Program-made: the position numbers and the translations under genes
Assembly (NCBI GenBank): GCA_020558355.1
Contig: JAJCKG010000001.1
Location: 318,562 to 382,561, forward strand
Reading direction: 5' to 3'
Length of the DNA stretch: 64,000 nt
DNA from: a bacterium 210820-DFI.6.37
GTDB taxonomy: Bacteria > Bacillota > Clostridia > Peptostreptococcales > Anaerovoracaceae
In this document: positions 23,763-33,319 of the stretch, one piece after another
Layout: the number at the start of each line of letters is the position of its first letter
Position numbering within the stretch: the first letter of the stretch is position 1
Notes under the pieces: generated by a model
The model's input: only the letters and a program-made list of their open reading frames with translations
Told to the model about the DNA's origin: nothing
The model's database searches: none

Positions 23763-25825
23763 GAGATTTGCTCCTTCCTGTCTTTTCTGCTCCATGGAAC
23801 GCGCAAGCCTGCGCGGGGAATAATTTTATCAGCCGCCAGCAGCAGAGCCGGAAGCAGCAGCATGACCATAATCACAGCCAGTACCGCTCCTCTCGCGCAA
23901 AGGACCCCTACCGTGCTGACGATCTCATTGGATGAGGCCCACTTGAGACAAAGGCCGGACAGAGTCAGCGTCACTGCCGAAACAAGGATCGAACTGAACA
24001 CTTCCCCCAAAGTCTCCTTCATAGCCGCTCTGGCATCCATCAAAGTCCGCTTTCCCTGATAAGTATTGGTCAGCAGAATGGCGTAATCCACAGTGGCTCC
24101 CATCTGAACGGTGCTGATAATCAGGTATCCCAGGTAACAGAGACTGTTTCCCGCAAAATAGGGAATCCCCATATTCACCCAGATGGAGCATTTAATTGTA
24201 AGGATTAAAATCAGCGGAGTCAGCCAGTTCCGGGTCATGACAGCCAGCACCAGATAAATACTGATAACCGTAATGATCCCCACTACCCGGTTGTCCCGCT
24301 CTACCACCTGTTTCATATCATACATATTGGCGGACTGACCACAGGTGTAATACTCTCCCGGATAATAATCGTCCGCCGCGGCCCGTACCTGTTCTACCAG
24401 GCGAAAAGCGTCGTCTCCCTCATATGGACAATCCACCGAGAGAAGAATCCTTGCGTAATCCTCCGAATAGAACTGCTCCGCGATAGAATCCGCCAGATAC
24501 GCCTTCGGCACCTTGCCGCTGACCATAGTCACATAAGAAGTCACGGAACTGACGCCCTGAATTTTTTCCAGGTCAGCGCATAGCTGCGTCTCTCTGGCGC
24601 TGTCGCCGCTGGGCACCATCAGCACCAGACTGTTGTTCAGCCCGAATTCCCGCTCAACCTCATAGCCTTCGCTTCCCACCGGCGTTTCTTCCTGGACGCC
24701 GTAAAAGAAATTATTGTTCCCCTGGGCCAGCATCATAGGTATGGCAATAACCAGCAGGACCGCGGCAAAGGGGATCCGCAGCTTTACAATCTGTTTTCCC
24801 ATGCCGCCGAAGGAAGGCATCAGCCTCCGATGCTTTGTCTTATCTATCAGCCCGCTTCCGCAAAGCAGCAGAGCCGGAAGCAGTGTCATAACGCAGATAT
24901 AGCTCAACACAACGCCCTTTACCAGGCTGATCCCCATATCCGCTCCAATCCGAAACTCCATAAACAGAAGGGCCAAAAATCCGAAAAAGGTAGTAAGCAT
25001 ACTGGCCAGAATGGATTTGTTAGCGGACAGGATCGCCATGCGGATCGCTTCCACAGGAGCCATGCCATGAGACTTGTACTCGGAAAAGCTGTGTGAAAGA
25101 AATACCGCGTAGTCCAAAGATACCGCAAGCTGCAGGATCGGCGCCGCCGCCAGGGTCACAAAGGATATCTCGCCGAAAAAAATATTGCTCCCCAGATTGA
25201 TGACCACCGACGCTCCTAATGTGGTCAGATAAAAGAATGGTTCAATCCAGCTTTCTGTAGAAAGCAGCAGTATTATAATCAGGATCGGTATCAGCAGAGC
25301 CATCGCTTTCGCGGCTTCACCCATAGCCGTCTGCTGCGCGTTTGCCTGATCCGCCGCTGTACCGGAAATCTTGCACCTGGTTCTCACCGCTTTTCGCACA
25401 GCCTCGATCCCCTCCGGCTCATGTCCGTCCTGAACCGTTACCATATACAGGGCTTTTCCGTCTTTATAATAACTTTCTATTCCTGCGCTCTCCTGTATTT
25501 CAATCGGCTTTCTCAGATCTGCGAAATCATCCAGCCAGATAACCTGCGTCACATAATCCGCCTGCTCAATTTTCTCCTTGATAACCCGCGCTTCCGCCAG
25601 CTCCACATCCTCTGCCATTACATTGAGATTGGGAATCGGCTGCTGGAATTCTTCCTCCATTTTTTCCAGCGCGGCCGTGGAGTTCGCGTGGGGCGGCAAA
25701 TAATCCAGAATATTATAATTGATCGGTGTACAGAAAAAAAGCACCAGGCCGATCAGCATGAAGATCCCAAAGAATACAAGGATCGCCTTTTTACGTTTGA
25801 TGACAAACCCGGATAGTCGATTCAC
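23759..25825 (-). CDS. MMPL/RND family transporter
   Basis: Polytopic exporter of 688 residues, built of two homologous halves. Each half has one membrane segment, a periplasm-facing domain and five further segments. MMPL motifs are visible: SLDYAVFLSHSFSEY in the first half and ATVDYAILLTNTY in the second, with aspartates placed as in proton-coupled members. The start is GTG at 25825 with AAGGAGG eight bases upstream, 13 bases after the amidohydrolase stop; a longer frame would overlap that gene. It is probably driven by the proton gradient and may move lipids, peptides or drugs. No regulator is adjacent. Confidence 0.85.
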   Translation of the reverse strand: MNRLSGFVIKRKKAILVFFGIFMLIGLVLFFCTPINYNILDYLPPHANSTAALEKMEEEFQQPIPNLNVMAEDVELAEARVIKEKIEQADYVTQVIWLDDFADLRKPIEIQESAGIESYYKDGKALYMVTVQDGHEPEGIEAVRKAVRTRCKISGTAADQANAQQTAMGEAAKAMALLIPILIIILLLSTESWIEPFFYLTTLGASVVINLGSNIFFGEISFVTLAAAPILQLAVSLDYAVFLSHSFSEYKSHGMAPVEAIRMAILSANKSILASMLTTFFGFLALLFMEFRIGADMGISLVKGVVLSYICVMTLLPALLLCGSGLIDKTKHRRLMPSFGGMGKQIVKLRIPFAAVLLVIAIPMMLAQGNNNFFYGVQEETPVGSEGYEVEREFGLNNSLVLMVPSGDSARETQLCADLEKIQGVSSVTSYVTMVSGKVPKAYLADSIAEQFYSEDYARILLSVDCPYEGDDAFRLVEQVRAAADDYYPGEYYTCGQSANMYDMKQVVERDNRVVGIITVISIYLVLAVMTRNWLTPLILILTIKCSIWVNMGIPYFAGNSLCYLGYLIISTVQMGATVDYAILLTNTYQGKRTLMDARAAMKETLGEVFSSILVSAVTLTLSGLCLKWASSNEIVSTVGVLCARGAVLAVIMVMLLLPALLLAADKIIPRAGLRVPWSRKDRKEQIS

Positions 25826-25838
25826 ACAGTCTTCCTCC

Positions 25839-27455
25839 TTACCTTTCTTTTGCGGTGATTCCACTGAATACCCGCTCTCCGCAAATATACGTTTCCGCCA
25901 CCCGCATTTTATGAATTTCATCAGAAGGCAGCTTCAGAATATCCTGCTCCAAAACAATAAAATCGGCCCAATAGCCAGCCTTGAGCTGGCCGATATGTTC
26001 AAAGCCCGCCAGCTCCGCGCTCTCTCTTGTATAAAGCTGCAGAGCCGTTTCAAGGTCCACCGCTTCCCGCTGGCCGCAGTCCGTCCCATCCCAGGCTTTT
26101 CGCGTCACCGCGCCTTTGACGCAGGAAAAAGGATCCGAAGGCGAGGACCAGGCTGTAGCCGGGGCGTCAGTAGAAAAACATACCCGGACGCCTTTTTCCA
26201 GCATACGCTTTACCGGATAGGTCTCCTTCACCCGCTCTTTTGGCAAATTGGCAAGATAGCTTTCAATCTCCGCGTAAAGGAAAATAGGCTGCGTCGCAAA
26301 ACCAAATCCCTTCTTCGCCGCGGCGTCAAGCGCGGCCTCTGACGGCTCTGTCACATGCTCCACCCGCAGGTGTGGTTCAGGGCCAGGGTTCCACTTTTCT
26401 TCCCGGCTGACCCGGGAAATAATCCGGTCGATGGCCCGGGAGCCCATGGCATGCATAGAAAGCTGACAGCCATGCTCCTTGCAGAAAGAAATGGCGCTTT
26501 CCAGCAGCTGGTCTGAGCATACAGGCATTCCATACGCTTCATCGTCTCCCAGATAAGGACGGTCCGTCCACGCAGTCCTCCCCGACACGCTCCCGTCGCC
26601 AATCAGCTTCAAGCCTGCCGCCCGGATCTGTCTGTCCTTTGAAAACCGCTCCCGCGGGATCTGAAAATCCGTTTTTTCTGAAAAATGCTCCCACATATAG
26701 TAGACTGCCGCTTTCTGGGGAAAGCCCCGCCGAACGGCTTCTTCATAAATCGGAAAAGAATCTCCCGGCTCCAGATTTCCCATGTCCCCTATTGCCGTGA
26801 TCCCCTGAGAAGCAAGAAGCTTTCCCAGCTCTAAAAGCTCCCGTACCTTATCCTCAAAGGTCTTTTCCGGCAAAATTTTTGTGATCAGATCTCTCGCGGA
26901 CTCGCGAAGAATTCCGGTAGGCTCTCCCTGTTCATCCCGGTCAATGATTCCGCCGGGCGGGTCTGGGGTGTTTCGGTCGATTCCCGCCAGTTCAAGGGCT
27001 TTGCTGTTGACACAGCGAATATGGAGGCAGGTCCGCACCACGCACACCGGCGCGTCACAGCAGGCCTGATCCAGATCATACCGGTTTGGGGAACGCTTTT
27101 CCCGCAGCTTCCCTTCATCATAGCCCCAGCCCAGAATCCACTGGCCCGCCTGCTGCCTGTCTCTTACTTCTCTTATCTTTTCCCGCAGATCGGCGATGGA
27201 GCGGACCCGCGGCGGAAGGCAGGAAATCTGACGGCTCATTTCCGCAAGCATCATAGGATGCATATGCGCGTCTACAAACCCTGGGAGAATCCTCCGCCCC
27301 TCCATATCTTTTTCCGGAAAATCACAGGCAGGCATTTCATCCTTCCTGCCTGCCCATGTTATGATTCCGTCTTCTATAATCATAGAATCCGCGTACAGAT
27401 TTTCTTTATCCGATGTGAAAATCAACGCGTTTGTAACGATAAAACTATGTTTCAT
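25839..27455 (-). CDS. Amidohydrolase family 3 protein (YtcJ-like)
   Basis: 538-residue metal-dependent hydrolase. Metal-site motifs are FVDAHMHPM (near residue 65), an isolated His pair in CKEHGCQLSMHAMGSRAID, HLRVEHV and CFSTDAPA, the order expected for the YtcJ/amidohydrolase-3 group. The substrate is not predictable; relatives act on N-substituted amino acids, formamides or cyclic amides. The ATG at 27455 is five bases into the gap after metH's stop; an in-frame TTG at 27470 is the alternative, and neither has a clear ribosome-binding site. It is co-directional with metH upstream and MMPL downstream. Confidence 0.85.
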   Translation of the reverse strand: MKHSFIVTNALIFTSDKENLYADSMIIEDGIITWAGRKDEMPACDFPEKDMEGRRILPGFVDAHMHPMMLAEMSRQISCLPPRVRSIADLREKIREVRDRQQAGQWILGWGYDEGKLREKRSPNRYDLDQACCDAPVCVVRTCLHIRCVNSKALELAGIDRNTPDPPGGIIDRDEQGEPTGILRESARDLITKILPEKTFEDKVRELLELGKLLASQGITAIGDMGNLEPGDSFPIYEEAVRRGFPQKAAVYYMWEHFSEKTDFQIPRERFSKDRQIRAAGLKLIGDGSVSGRTAWTDRPYLGDDEAYGMPVCSDQLLESAISFCKEHGCQLSMHAMGSRAIDRIISRVSREEKWNPGPEPHLRVEHVTEPSEAALDAAAKKGFGFATQPIFLYAEIESYLANLPKERVKETYPVKRMLEKGVRVCFSTDAPATAWSSPSDPFSCVKGAVTRKAWDGTDCGQREAVDLETALQLYTRESAELAGFEHIGQLKAGYWADFIVLEQDILKLPSDEIHKMRVAETYICGERVFSGITAKER

Positions 27456-27459
27456 TTCT

Positions 27460-29841
27460 TTAAATCCCAAAAACTTCCTTTGCCGCTTCTACGGATTTCA
27501 TCGCGTCTTTGCAGTAATAGTCCGCGCCGATCTTCTGAGCGTATTCCGGTGTAAGCACCGCTCCGCCTACGATAAATCTGCAGTCCGGCACCGCTTCTCT
27601 TACAGCCGCGATGGTCTCCTCCATGCTTTTCAGAGTTGTAGTCATAAGGGCGCTGAGCCCCACCAGCTTCACATCCTTTTCCAGAACCGTTTCCACAATC
27701 GTCTCCACCGGCACATCCCGGCCCAGGTCGATGATTTCGAAGCCGTAGTTTTCCATGATAACCTTGACAATATTTTTTCCGATATCGTGAATATCGCCTT
27801 TTACGGTGGCGATAACGACCCGTCCCTTGGACACGCCGGTTTTTCCGCTTCCGGCAAGACGTTCCTTGATCAGCTCAAAGCCTCCCTGCGCCGCTGTTGC
27901 CGCCTGCATCATCTGAGGCAGGAAGATGGTTCCCTTTTCAAACCCCTGTCCCACTTTATCCAGCGCCGGAATCAGATAATCGTTTACTACGGTCATTTCA
28001 TCCTTTGTCTTTAGCAGTTCCTCTACCGCGTGGATCGTATCATGCTTCATGCCTTTTTCCAAAGCGTAAAAAAGATCCGAGGTCTGTCCCCGCTCCGGAG
28101 CCGCTTCCTTCGCGCCGCCTCTTGTCATGGTTCCCAAAGAAGCGTCGCTGTAACGTTCGATAAACTTTCCTGCATTTTTGTCCCGGTTATGGAGCATTTC
28201 AAACGCGAAGATCGTTCCCATCATATCTTCATTGTTAGGGTTAATAATAGGCAGATCCAGTCCGCTTTCCATAGCCAGAGCCAGAAAGGTCCGGTTAATC
28301 AGCGGCCTGCACGGAAGACCGAAGCTGATATTTGAAACGCCTAAAACTGTATGGAGCCCCAGCTTTTCTTTTACCATGCGAACCGCCTTCAGCGTTTCCA
28401 CAACTTCCTTCTGCTGGGCGGAAGCGGTCAGGGTCAGACAGTCGATGAACACATTCTGTTTTGGAATTCCCAATCCTTCAGCGCGGCGCAGGATCCGCCC
28501 CGCAATGGCAAACCGCTCTTCCGCTTTCGGCGGGATCCCCTTTTCATCCAGGGTCAGCCCTACGACAGCCGCGCCGTATTTTTTCACAATAGGAAGAATC
28601 CGGTCCATAACAGCTTCTTCCCCATTGACAGAATTAACAATAGCCTTGCCGTTATAAACCCGAAGGGCCGCTTCGATGGCTTTCGGATCGGAAGAATCGA
28701 TCTGCAGAGGCAGGTCGGTAATGGCCTGCAGCTCTTTTATAACCTTTGGAAGCATTTCCGCCTCGTCAATATCCGGGATTCCCACATTTACATCCAGTAC
28801 ATGGGCCCCCGCGTCGATCTGCTGCGCGGCCTGAGAAAGAATATAATCAAAATCCCCATCGATCAAAGCCTGCTTCATGCGCTTTTTCCCCGTCGGATTG
28901 ATTCTCTCGCCAATAACCGTCACCCGATCTATGGTCACTGCCCTGGTAGCGCTGCAAATGACGCTTTCCGCCCGCGGGGCTTTCCTTTGCTTTCGTTCTT
29001 TTTGGGCAAAGGCTTTTTTCATTTCAATGATGTATTCCGGCGTCGTTCCGCAGCAGCCGCCTGCCATGGCGATCCCCAGCTCCAGATACCTGGACATGTC
29101 CTCCGCGAATTGCTGAGCGGTAATATCATAGGTGTTGGTCCTGGGGTCAGGAAGTCCCGCGTTGGGCTTTACGAAAACCGGAAGGGAAGACGCCTCACAC
29201 ATCTTCTCCGCCAGAGGAAAAATCTCTACAGGACCCAGAGAGCAGTTGATTCCTATAGCGTCAACGCCCAAGCCCTCCAGAGTGGCCGCCATACATTCAA
29301 TGCTGGTTCCGGTAAAGGTCCTCCCGCTTTCCTCAAAGGTCATGGAAACAAATACTGGCAGATCGGTATTTTCTTTTGCCGCCAGAACAGCCGCTTTCAC
29401 CTCATAAAGGTCCGTCATCGTTTCTATAACAATCAGGTCCGCTCCTGACGCCTGGCCCTGTACCATAATCTGCGCAAAGGCGTCATAGGCCTCTTCAAAG
29501 GGAAGGGTTCCCATGGGTTCCAGCAGCTCGCCAAGAGGCCCCACATCCAGAGCCACCATAGTATCTTCCCCGCAGGCGGCCCGAGCCGCTTTTACCGCGC
29601 TGTCTATAATCTCTTCGATGGTATAGCCGCAGTCCGCCAGCTTGAACCGGTTCGCGCCAAACGTATTGGCGTAGATAATGTCCGCCCCCGCTTCCACATA
29701 TTTTCTGTGGATCGATGTAATCAGGTCAGGGTCCGTAAGACTGAGAAGGTCCGGAGAAGCGCCCGGTTCCAGTCCGCTTTGCTGCAGAGTCGTTCCCATT
29801 CCTCCGTCCAGCATGTATAGTTTCCTGTTAAATTCCAGCAC
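27460..29841 (-). CDS. metH: Cobalamin-dependent methionine synthase MetH, short form
   Basis: Transfers a methyl group from methyl-tetrahydrofolate to homocysteine through cobalamin. Domains in order over 793 residues: homocysteine-binding barrel (1-290; LDGGMGTTLQQ and zinc ligands in GGCCGTTPEYI), pterin-binding barrel (about 305-570; VIGERINPTGKKRM), helical cap and B12 domain with DIHDIGKN. The reactivation domain of long MetH (about 1,230 residues) is absent, but the preceding gene supplies it as a separate protein. The start is GTG at 29841 after AAGGA, overlapping the upstream gene by 14 bases. Confidence 0.95.
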   Translation of the reverse strand: MLEFNRKLYMLDGGMGTTLQQSGLEPGASPDLLSLTDPDLITSIHRKYVEAGADIIYANTFGANRFKLADCGYTIEEIIDSAVKAARAACGEDTMVALDVGPLGELLEPMGTLPFEEAYDAFAQIMVQGQASGADLIVIETMTDLYEVKAAVLAAKENTDLPVFVSMTFEESGRTFTGTSIECMAATLEGLGVDAIGINCSLGPVEIFPLAEKMCEASSLPVFVKPNAGLPDPRTNTYDITAQQFAEDMSRYLELGIAMAGGCCGTTPEYIIEMKKAFAQKERKQRKAPRAESVICSATRAVTIDRVTVIGERINPTGKKRMKQALIDGDFDYILSQAAQQIDAGAHVLDVNVGIPDIDEAEMLPKVIKELQAITDLPLQIDSSDPKAIEAALRVYNGKAIVNSVNGEEAVMDRILPIVKKYGAAVVGLTLDEKGIPPKAEERFAIAGRILRRAEGLGIPKQNVFIDCLTLTASAQQKEVVETLKAVRMVKEKLGLHTVLGVSNISFGLPCRPLINRTFLALAMESGLDLPIINPNNEDMMGTIFAFEMLHNRDKNAGKFIERYSDASLGTMTRGGAKEAAPERGQTSDLFYALEKGMKHDTIHAVEELLKTKDEMTVVNDYLIPALDKVGQGFEKGTIFLPQMMQAATAAQGGFELIKERLAGSGKTGVSKGRVVIATVKGDIHDIGKNIVKVIMENYGFEIIDLGRDVPVETIVETVLEKDVKLVGLSALMTTTLKSMEETIAAVREAVPDCRFIVGGAVLTPEYAQKIGADYYCKDAMKSVEAAKEVFGI

Positions 29842-30472
29842 AGTTTTTTCCTTCCTTTCTCAGGACGCAAGTGTCCCTTAATGTACATTCCTGACAGGTA
29901 GCCAGATACCCCTTTACCGGATGATCCGAGATTCCCAAAATGGCAGTGACGGATTTTCTGGGTATCATAATATGGCTCTGGTTTACTGTCAGGCCAATCT
30001 TTCTGGGCCCGTCGATGACGCGGATCAGCGCATCCTGCGTTTCAATGGGGAGGTCTCCGTAGCCGGGGCTGTACCTTCCGGTAAGATACCCCTTTGCTTC
30101 CTGTCTCATTTGTTCTTCGAACTGATCGCAGATCTGCTCGATCAGAACCGACGCTCCGCAGTCCAAAATCACCGCGGAAGCCATATCTCTTATCTGACTG
30201 GAACGAATAAGCCGGTCTACCGCCGCTCCCAGCGTAACACCCATAACTGCGATTTCATGGCAGCCGTCCAGATGCTTTCGGATCGCGTTTCCTTTCAGCT
30301 CCAGAAAGTCCGGAGCAAGAATCCGGTAGATTCCCTGCGGGACAGCCGCTTTTAAAAGTTTTTCCTCTTCCTGCTTCATATCCTGCAAAAGGCGGTGATC
30401 CGCACCGCCTTTTACGCCCATTCTCAGGAGCCACTGTTCATAATCGATTCTTTCGGGTTTGTCCAGCTTCAT
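29828..30472 (-). CDS. Stand-alone methionine synthase activation-domain protein
   Basis: 214-residue counterpart of the C-terminal activation domain of MetH, which uses S-adenosylmethionine and reductant to rescue oxidised cobalamin. Domain signatures RYSPGYGDLPIETQ and GLTVNQSHIMIPRKSVTAI are clear. A cysteine-rich tail (CQECTLRDTCVLRKEGKNC) resembles a metal or Fe-S site and is not part of long MetH. It lies between metF and metH with almost no gaps, so the three proteins form one methyl-transfer unit. Confidence 0.9.
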   Translation of the reverse strand: MKLDKPERIDYEQWLLRMGVKGGADHRLLQDMKQEEEKLLKAAVPQGIYRILAPDFLELKGNAIRKHLDGCHEIAVMGVTLGAAVDRLIRSSQIRDMASAVILDCGASVLIEQICDQFEEQMRQEAKGYLTGRYSPGYGDLPIETQDALIRVIDGPRKIGLTVNQSHIMIPRKSVTAILGISDHPVKGYLATCQECTLRDTCVLRKEGKNCAGI

Positions 30473-30473
30473 A

Positions 30474-31334
30474 TTACAGCAAGTCCTTTATTTTTTCATA
30501 AACAGCCAGAGAAACATCCGGGTTGTTCATGGTATAAAGATGAACCCCGTCAACGCCATGCTCCAAAAGATCCCGTATCTGATCCGCCGCGTACTGAATT
30601 CCGTGGCTGTACAGCTCTTCCGGATCGTTTTCATACAGGCTGATCATCTTGGTAAAGTCATGCGGGAGACTGGAGCCGCTGAGAGCCACAGTCTTTTCGA
30701 TCTGCTTTTTATTGACAATCGGCATGATCCCCGCGGAAACAGGCACCTTGATCCCCGCATTTCTTACCTGGGCCAGGAACTCATAAAACTTCTGGTTATC
30801 AAAGAACAGCTGTGTAATGAGCACCTTTACTCCGGCTCCGATCTTGTATTTCAGATTCTGGATGTCCTCTCTCAGATTCTTGCTTTCAGAGTGTCCCTCC
30901 GGATAGCAGGCGCCCAGGATCTGAAGGCCGCTGTTGCGCTGTACCTCGATAGCCAACTCATTGGCGTGAAAAAATTCCTTCTGGATCATTTCTCCCGGAA
31001 CGATGTCGCCCCGCAGCGCCAGTACATTTTCAATGTTCGCGTCAGAAAAACGCCGTATCATTTCTGTCACGTCTTCCATGGTGGAATTGACACAGGTCAG
31101 ATGGGCCAAAGGCTCAATCCCAAATTTTTTCTTGATGTTGGAAGCGATATCACAGGTGGAATTATTGGTAATACTTCCACCCGCGCCGTAGGTCACACTG
31201 ATAAAATCCGGTTTGCACACAGCCAGCTTTTCAATCGTATCATAAATTTTGTCCAGGCCGGACTGTCTTTTCGGCGGAAAAATTTCCAGGGAAAAGACTG
31301 GTTTTTTCTGTTCAAACAGCTCAGGTATTTTCAT
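30474..31334 (-). CDS. metF: Methylenetetrahydrofolate reductase MetF
   Basis: Flavin-dependent reduction of methylene- to methyl-tetrahydrofolate, the methyl source for MetH. The 286-residue barrel carries FSLEIFPPK, the conserved FISVTYGAGGS near residue 62, LALRGD and TQLFFDN, and ends with a typical late loop. The start follows AAGGAGG. First gene of metF-activator-metH, transcribed from the promoter at 31450-31478 through a structured leader. Confidence 0.95.
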   Translation of the reverse strand: MKIPELFEQKKPVFSLEIFPPKRQSGLDKIYDTIEKLAVCKPDFISVTYGAGGSITNNSTCDIASNIKKKFGIEPLAHLTCVNSTMEDVTEMIRRFSDANIENVLALRGDIVPGEMIQKEFFHANELAIEVQRNSGLQILGACYPEGHSESKNLREDIQNLKYKIGAGVKVLITQLFFDNQKFYEFLAQVRNAGIKVPVSAGIMPIVNKKQIEKTVALSGSSLPHDFTKMISLYENDPEELYSHGIQYAADQIRDLLEHGVDGVHLYTMNNPDVSLAVYEKIKDLL

Positions 31335-31355
31335 GTTGTCCTCCTTAAATATAGC

Positions 31356-31478
31356 AAGCGCGGGCCCGCGCTTATGATTTTAAATTCGATCCTTTGCGGT
31401 TTCGACGCTGTTCCATCCTTTATCGACACACTTTACCGCATTATCTCATATTATACTCTTTTTCTGCCTTCTTGTCAC
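31356..31478 (-). promoter_or_regulatory. metF promoter and structured leader
   Basis: On the minus strand GTGACA (31473-31478), 17 bases, TATAAT (31450-31455). The predicted leader of about 108 nt contains, near its 5' end, arms TGCGGT/ACCGCA (31440-31435 with 31400-31395). Just before the ribosome-binding site it has an 18-base perfect palindrome of AAGCGCGGG and its complement (31356-31373). No T run follows. It does not match the S-box, THF or cobalamin riboswitches that I know. Confidence 0.55.
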
Positions 31479-31480
31479 CC

Positions 31481-31506
31481 AAAAAGACACCTTTTCAGGT
31501 GTCTTA
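31481..31506 (-). terminator. Terminator of the alcohol dehydrogenase gene
   Basis: AAGACACCT/AGGTGTCTT arms with a four-base loop, followed on the minus strand by TTTTT; 18 bases after the gene's stop. Confidence 0.85.
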
Positions 31507-31523
31507 GTTTGTGGAAAATCCCT

Positions 31524-32690
31524 TCACAGGGCCAGCTTCAGGATTTCCTGAAAGCGTTCTCTGTCCAGAGGAAGATAGTGCCCTACGGTCTGGGCTCCGA
31601 AGTCCGTCGCCCGGTCCGCCATTTCCTGGAAATGTTCAGCTCCGATGTTCAGTTCTCTCAGGGTTGTTTTCAGCTCCAGCTCCCTGAAAAAATCTTTCAG
31701 CCGTTCTGATAAAAAAAGCGCTCTGGATTCCTGGGTATAATCGTAAGGATCCGCGTGAAAGACCCGTTCCGCAAGCTGCGCCAGCTTCCATGGTTTTTTC
31801 TTTGCCATATATCTGGTCCAGGCTACTAGTACGACGGCCATACCCTCCCCATGGGTAACGCCGTACTGCGCGCTCAGCTCATGCTCGATTCTGTGCGAGC
31901 CCCAGTCCGCGGCTCTCCCTGTATCCAGCAGGTTGTTATGCGCGATGGACGCCAGCCACTGGATCTCCGCGCGGATGTCCAGATTTTCTGGTTCTTTCAT
32001 CACCTTCCTGCCGTTAACCAGGATTGATGTTATAGCGCCTTCCAGCAGCCGGTCTGTTACATCTGTATGTTTTACATCGGAGAAATAACGTTCCAGAAGA
32101 TGGGACAGAATATCGGCTACGCCGCAGGCGGTCTGATATTTGGGAAGCCCCAGGGTATAGGCCGGGTTCATAATGGCAAAGCGGGGAATGATCTGATCAT
32201 CCTCAAATCCCAGCTTCCAGTTTTCATTGGAAAGGATCGCGCAGTTTGAGGTTTCTGACCCGCTTGCCGGAAGGGTTGTAATAACGCCCACCGGCAAAAC
32301 CCGCTCAGGCCGCGCGCCTTTTTGAAAAAAGTCCCACACATCGCCTTCGTAAGGGATCCCAAGAGCAGTGGCTTTCGCTGTGTCGATGGAGCTTCCGCCT
32401 CCCGCTGCCAGTATAAAGTCCACTCTCTTTTCCTTTCCCAAGGCGGTCAGCTTACGGACCAGAGAAATATCCGGATTCGGCACCACAGATCCGTCCTGGC
32501 AGAAATCGATTCCAAGCGCTCTGCAGGTATCTTTTACCGCATCATAAATTCCCAGTTCTTTGATAAAGTCTCCGCTGTAGACCAGCAGAAGGGACGTTGC
32601 CTTTTCCTCCCGCAGCAGTCTGTCGAGTTCCTTTTCAGCTCCCTGTCCGAATATAATTTTTGCCGGATTATGATATTGAAAATTGATCAT
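31524..32690 (-). CDS. Iron-containing alcohol dehydrogenase (butanol dehydrogenase type)
   Basis: 388-residue group III alcohol dehydrogenase, probably reducing aldehydes with NAD(P)H. It has the nucleotide motif AAGGGSSIDTAKA, the SGSETSN segment, and metal ligands in CGVADILSHLLERY, HRIEHELSAQYGVTHGEG. The overall pattern (NPAKIIFG start, GVTHGEGMAVVL) is closest to YqhD/BdhA-like enzymes. The natural substrate cannot be told. Short gaps to the next upstream gene suggest a shared transcript with the CMD-family protein. Confidence 0.92.
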   Translation of the reverse strand: MINFQYHNPAKIIFGQGAEKELDRLLREEKATSLLLVYSGDFIKELGIYDAVKDTCRALGIDFCQDGSVVPNPDISLVRKLTALGKEKRVDFILAAGGGSSIDTAKATALGIPYEGDVWDFFQKGARPERVLPVGVITTLPASGSETSNCAILSNENWKLGFEDDQIIPRFAIMNPAYTLGLPKYQTACGVADILSHLLERYFSDVKHTDVTDRLLEGAITSILVNGRKVMKEPENLDIRAEIQWLASIAHNNLLDTGRAADWGSHRIEHELSAQYGVTHGEGMAVVLVAWTRYMAKKKPWKLAQLAERVFHADPYDYTQESRALFLSERLKDFFRELELKTTLRELNIGAEHFQEMADRATDFGAQTVGHYLPLDRERFQEILKLAL

Positions 32691-32720
32691 TGTGCCAAAT
32701 CCCCTTTCTTTTGTCTTCTT

Positions 32721-33275
32721 CTATTTGATGTCCTCTCTCCATGTGGCAGGCTTGAATTCTCCCTGTATCGGAAGGAGTCTCTGATCCACATCGATCTTCA
32801 GTACCGAATTGAAATTGTTTGTCGCGATCATCTGACCCGCAAAACCGACAATTACCACCAGCTCCGAATCGCTGTAATGTTTTTTCAGATCGTTGATCAG
32901 TTCATCGGATACATTGGTCGGATCTTTTACGATCTGCTGCCCCAGCTGCACCAGCAGGTTTTCCTTTTCGTCCAGCTCCAGCCTGTCAGGATCAAGCCCC
33001 AGCGCTTTCAGGTCGCTGATGAAAAACAGGGAGCACAGCAGGCAGCTGTTGGTCGAAGACACCGCGTGAGCGTAGATCGTTGACGCCTTTTCTCCAATGA
33101 CCTCCACAAGTCTTGCCCATGAGGTGTACCATCCCATATAAGCGTCATAGGTCGCGTAGTCCTGTAATAAGGCTTTCTTCATATTGGTAAGATTGCCCTT
33201 TTCTACATAAGCGTCATACGCTTCCTTTGCTTTTCCGGATACTTCGTTTGCTTCTAACAGTTTTACTCTTGCCAT
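32721..33275 (-). CDS. Carboxymuconolactone decarboxylase/AhpD-like protein
   Basis: 184-residue all-helical protein of the CMD family. The redox pair CLLC lies near residue 78, in SSTNSCLLCSLFF, as in AhpD-like peroxidase partners. No decarboxylase role is implied. It follows the metQ gene and precedes the alcohol dehydrogenase on the same strand, which hints at redox or detoxification duty; this is inference. The start follows AAGGAG. Confidence 0.75.
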   Translation of the reverse strand: MARVKLLEANEVSGKAKEAYDAYVEKGNLTNMKKALLQDYATYDAYMGWYTSWARLVEVIGEKASTIYAHAVSSTNSCLLCSLFFISDLKALGLDPDRLELDEKENLLVQLGQQIVKDPTNVSDELINDLKKHYSDSELVVIVGFAGQMIATNNFNSVLKIDVDQRLLPIQGEFKPATWREDIK

Positions 33276-33319
33276 TTTTTTAATCTCCTTTTTTACAATT
33301 CTATTTTGCTTTCTGTTTT

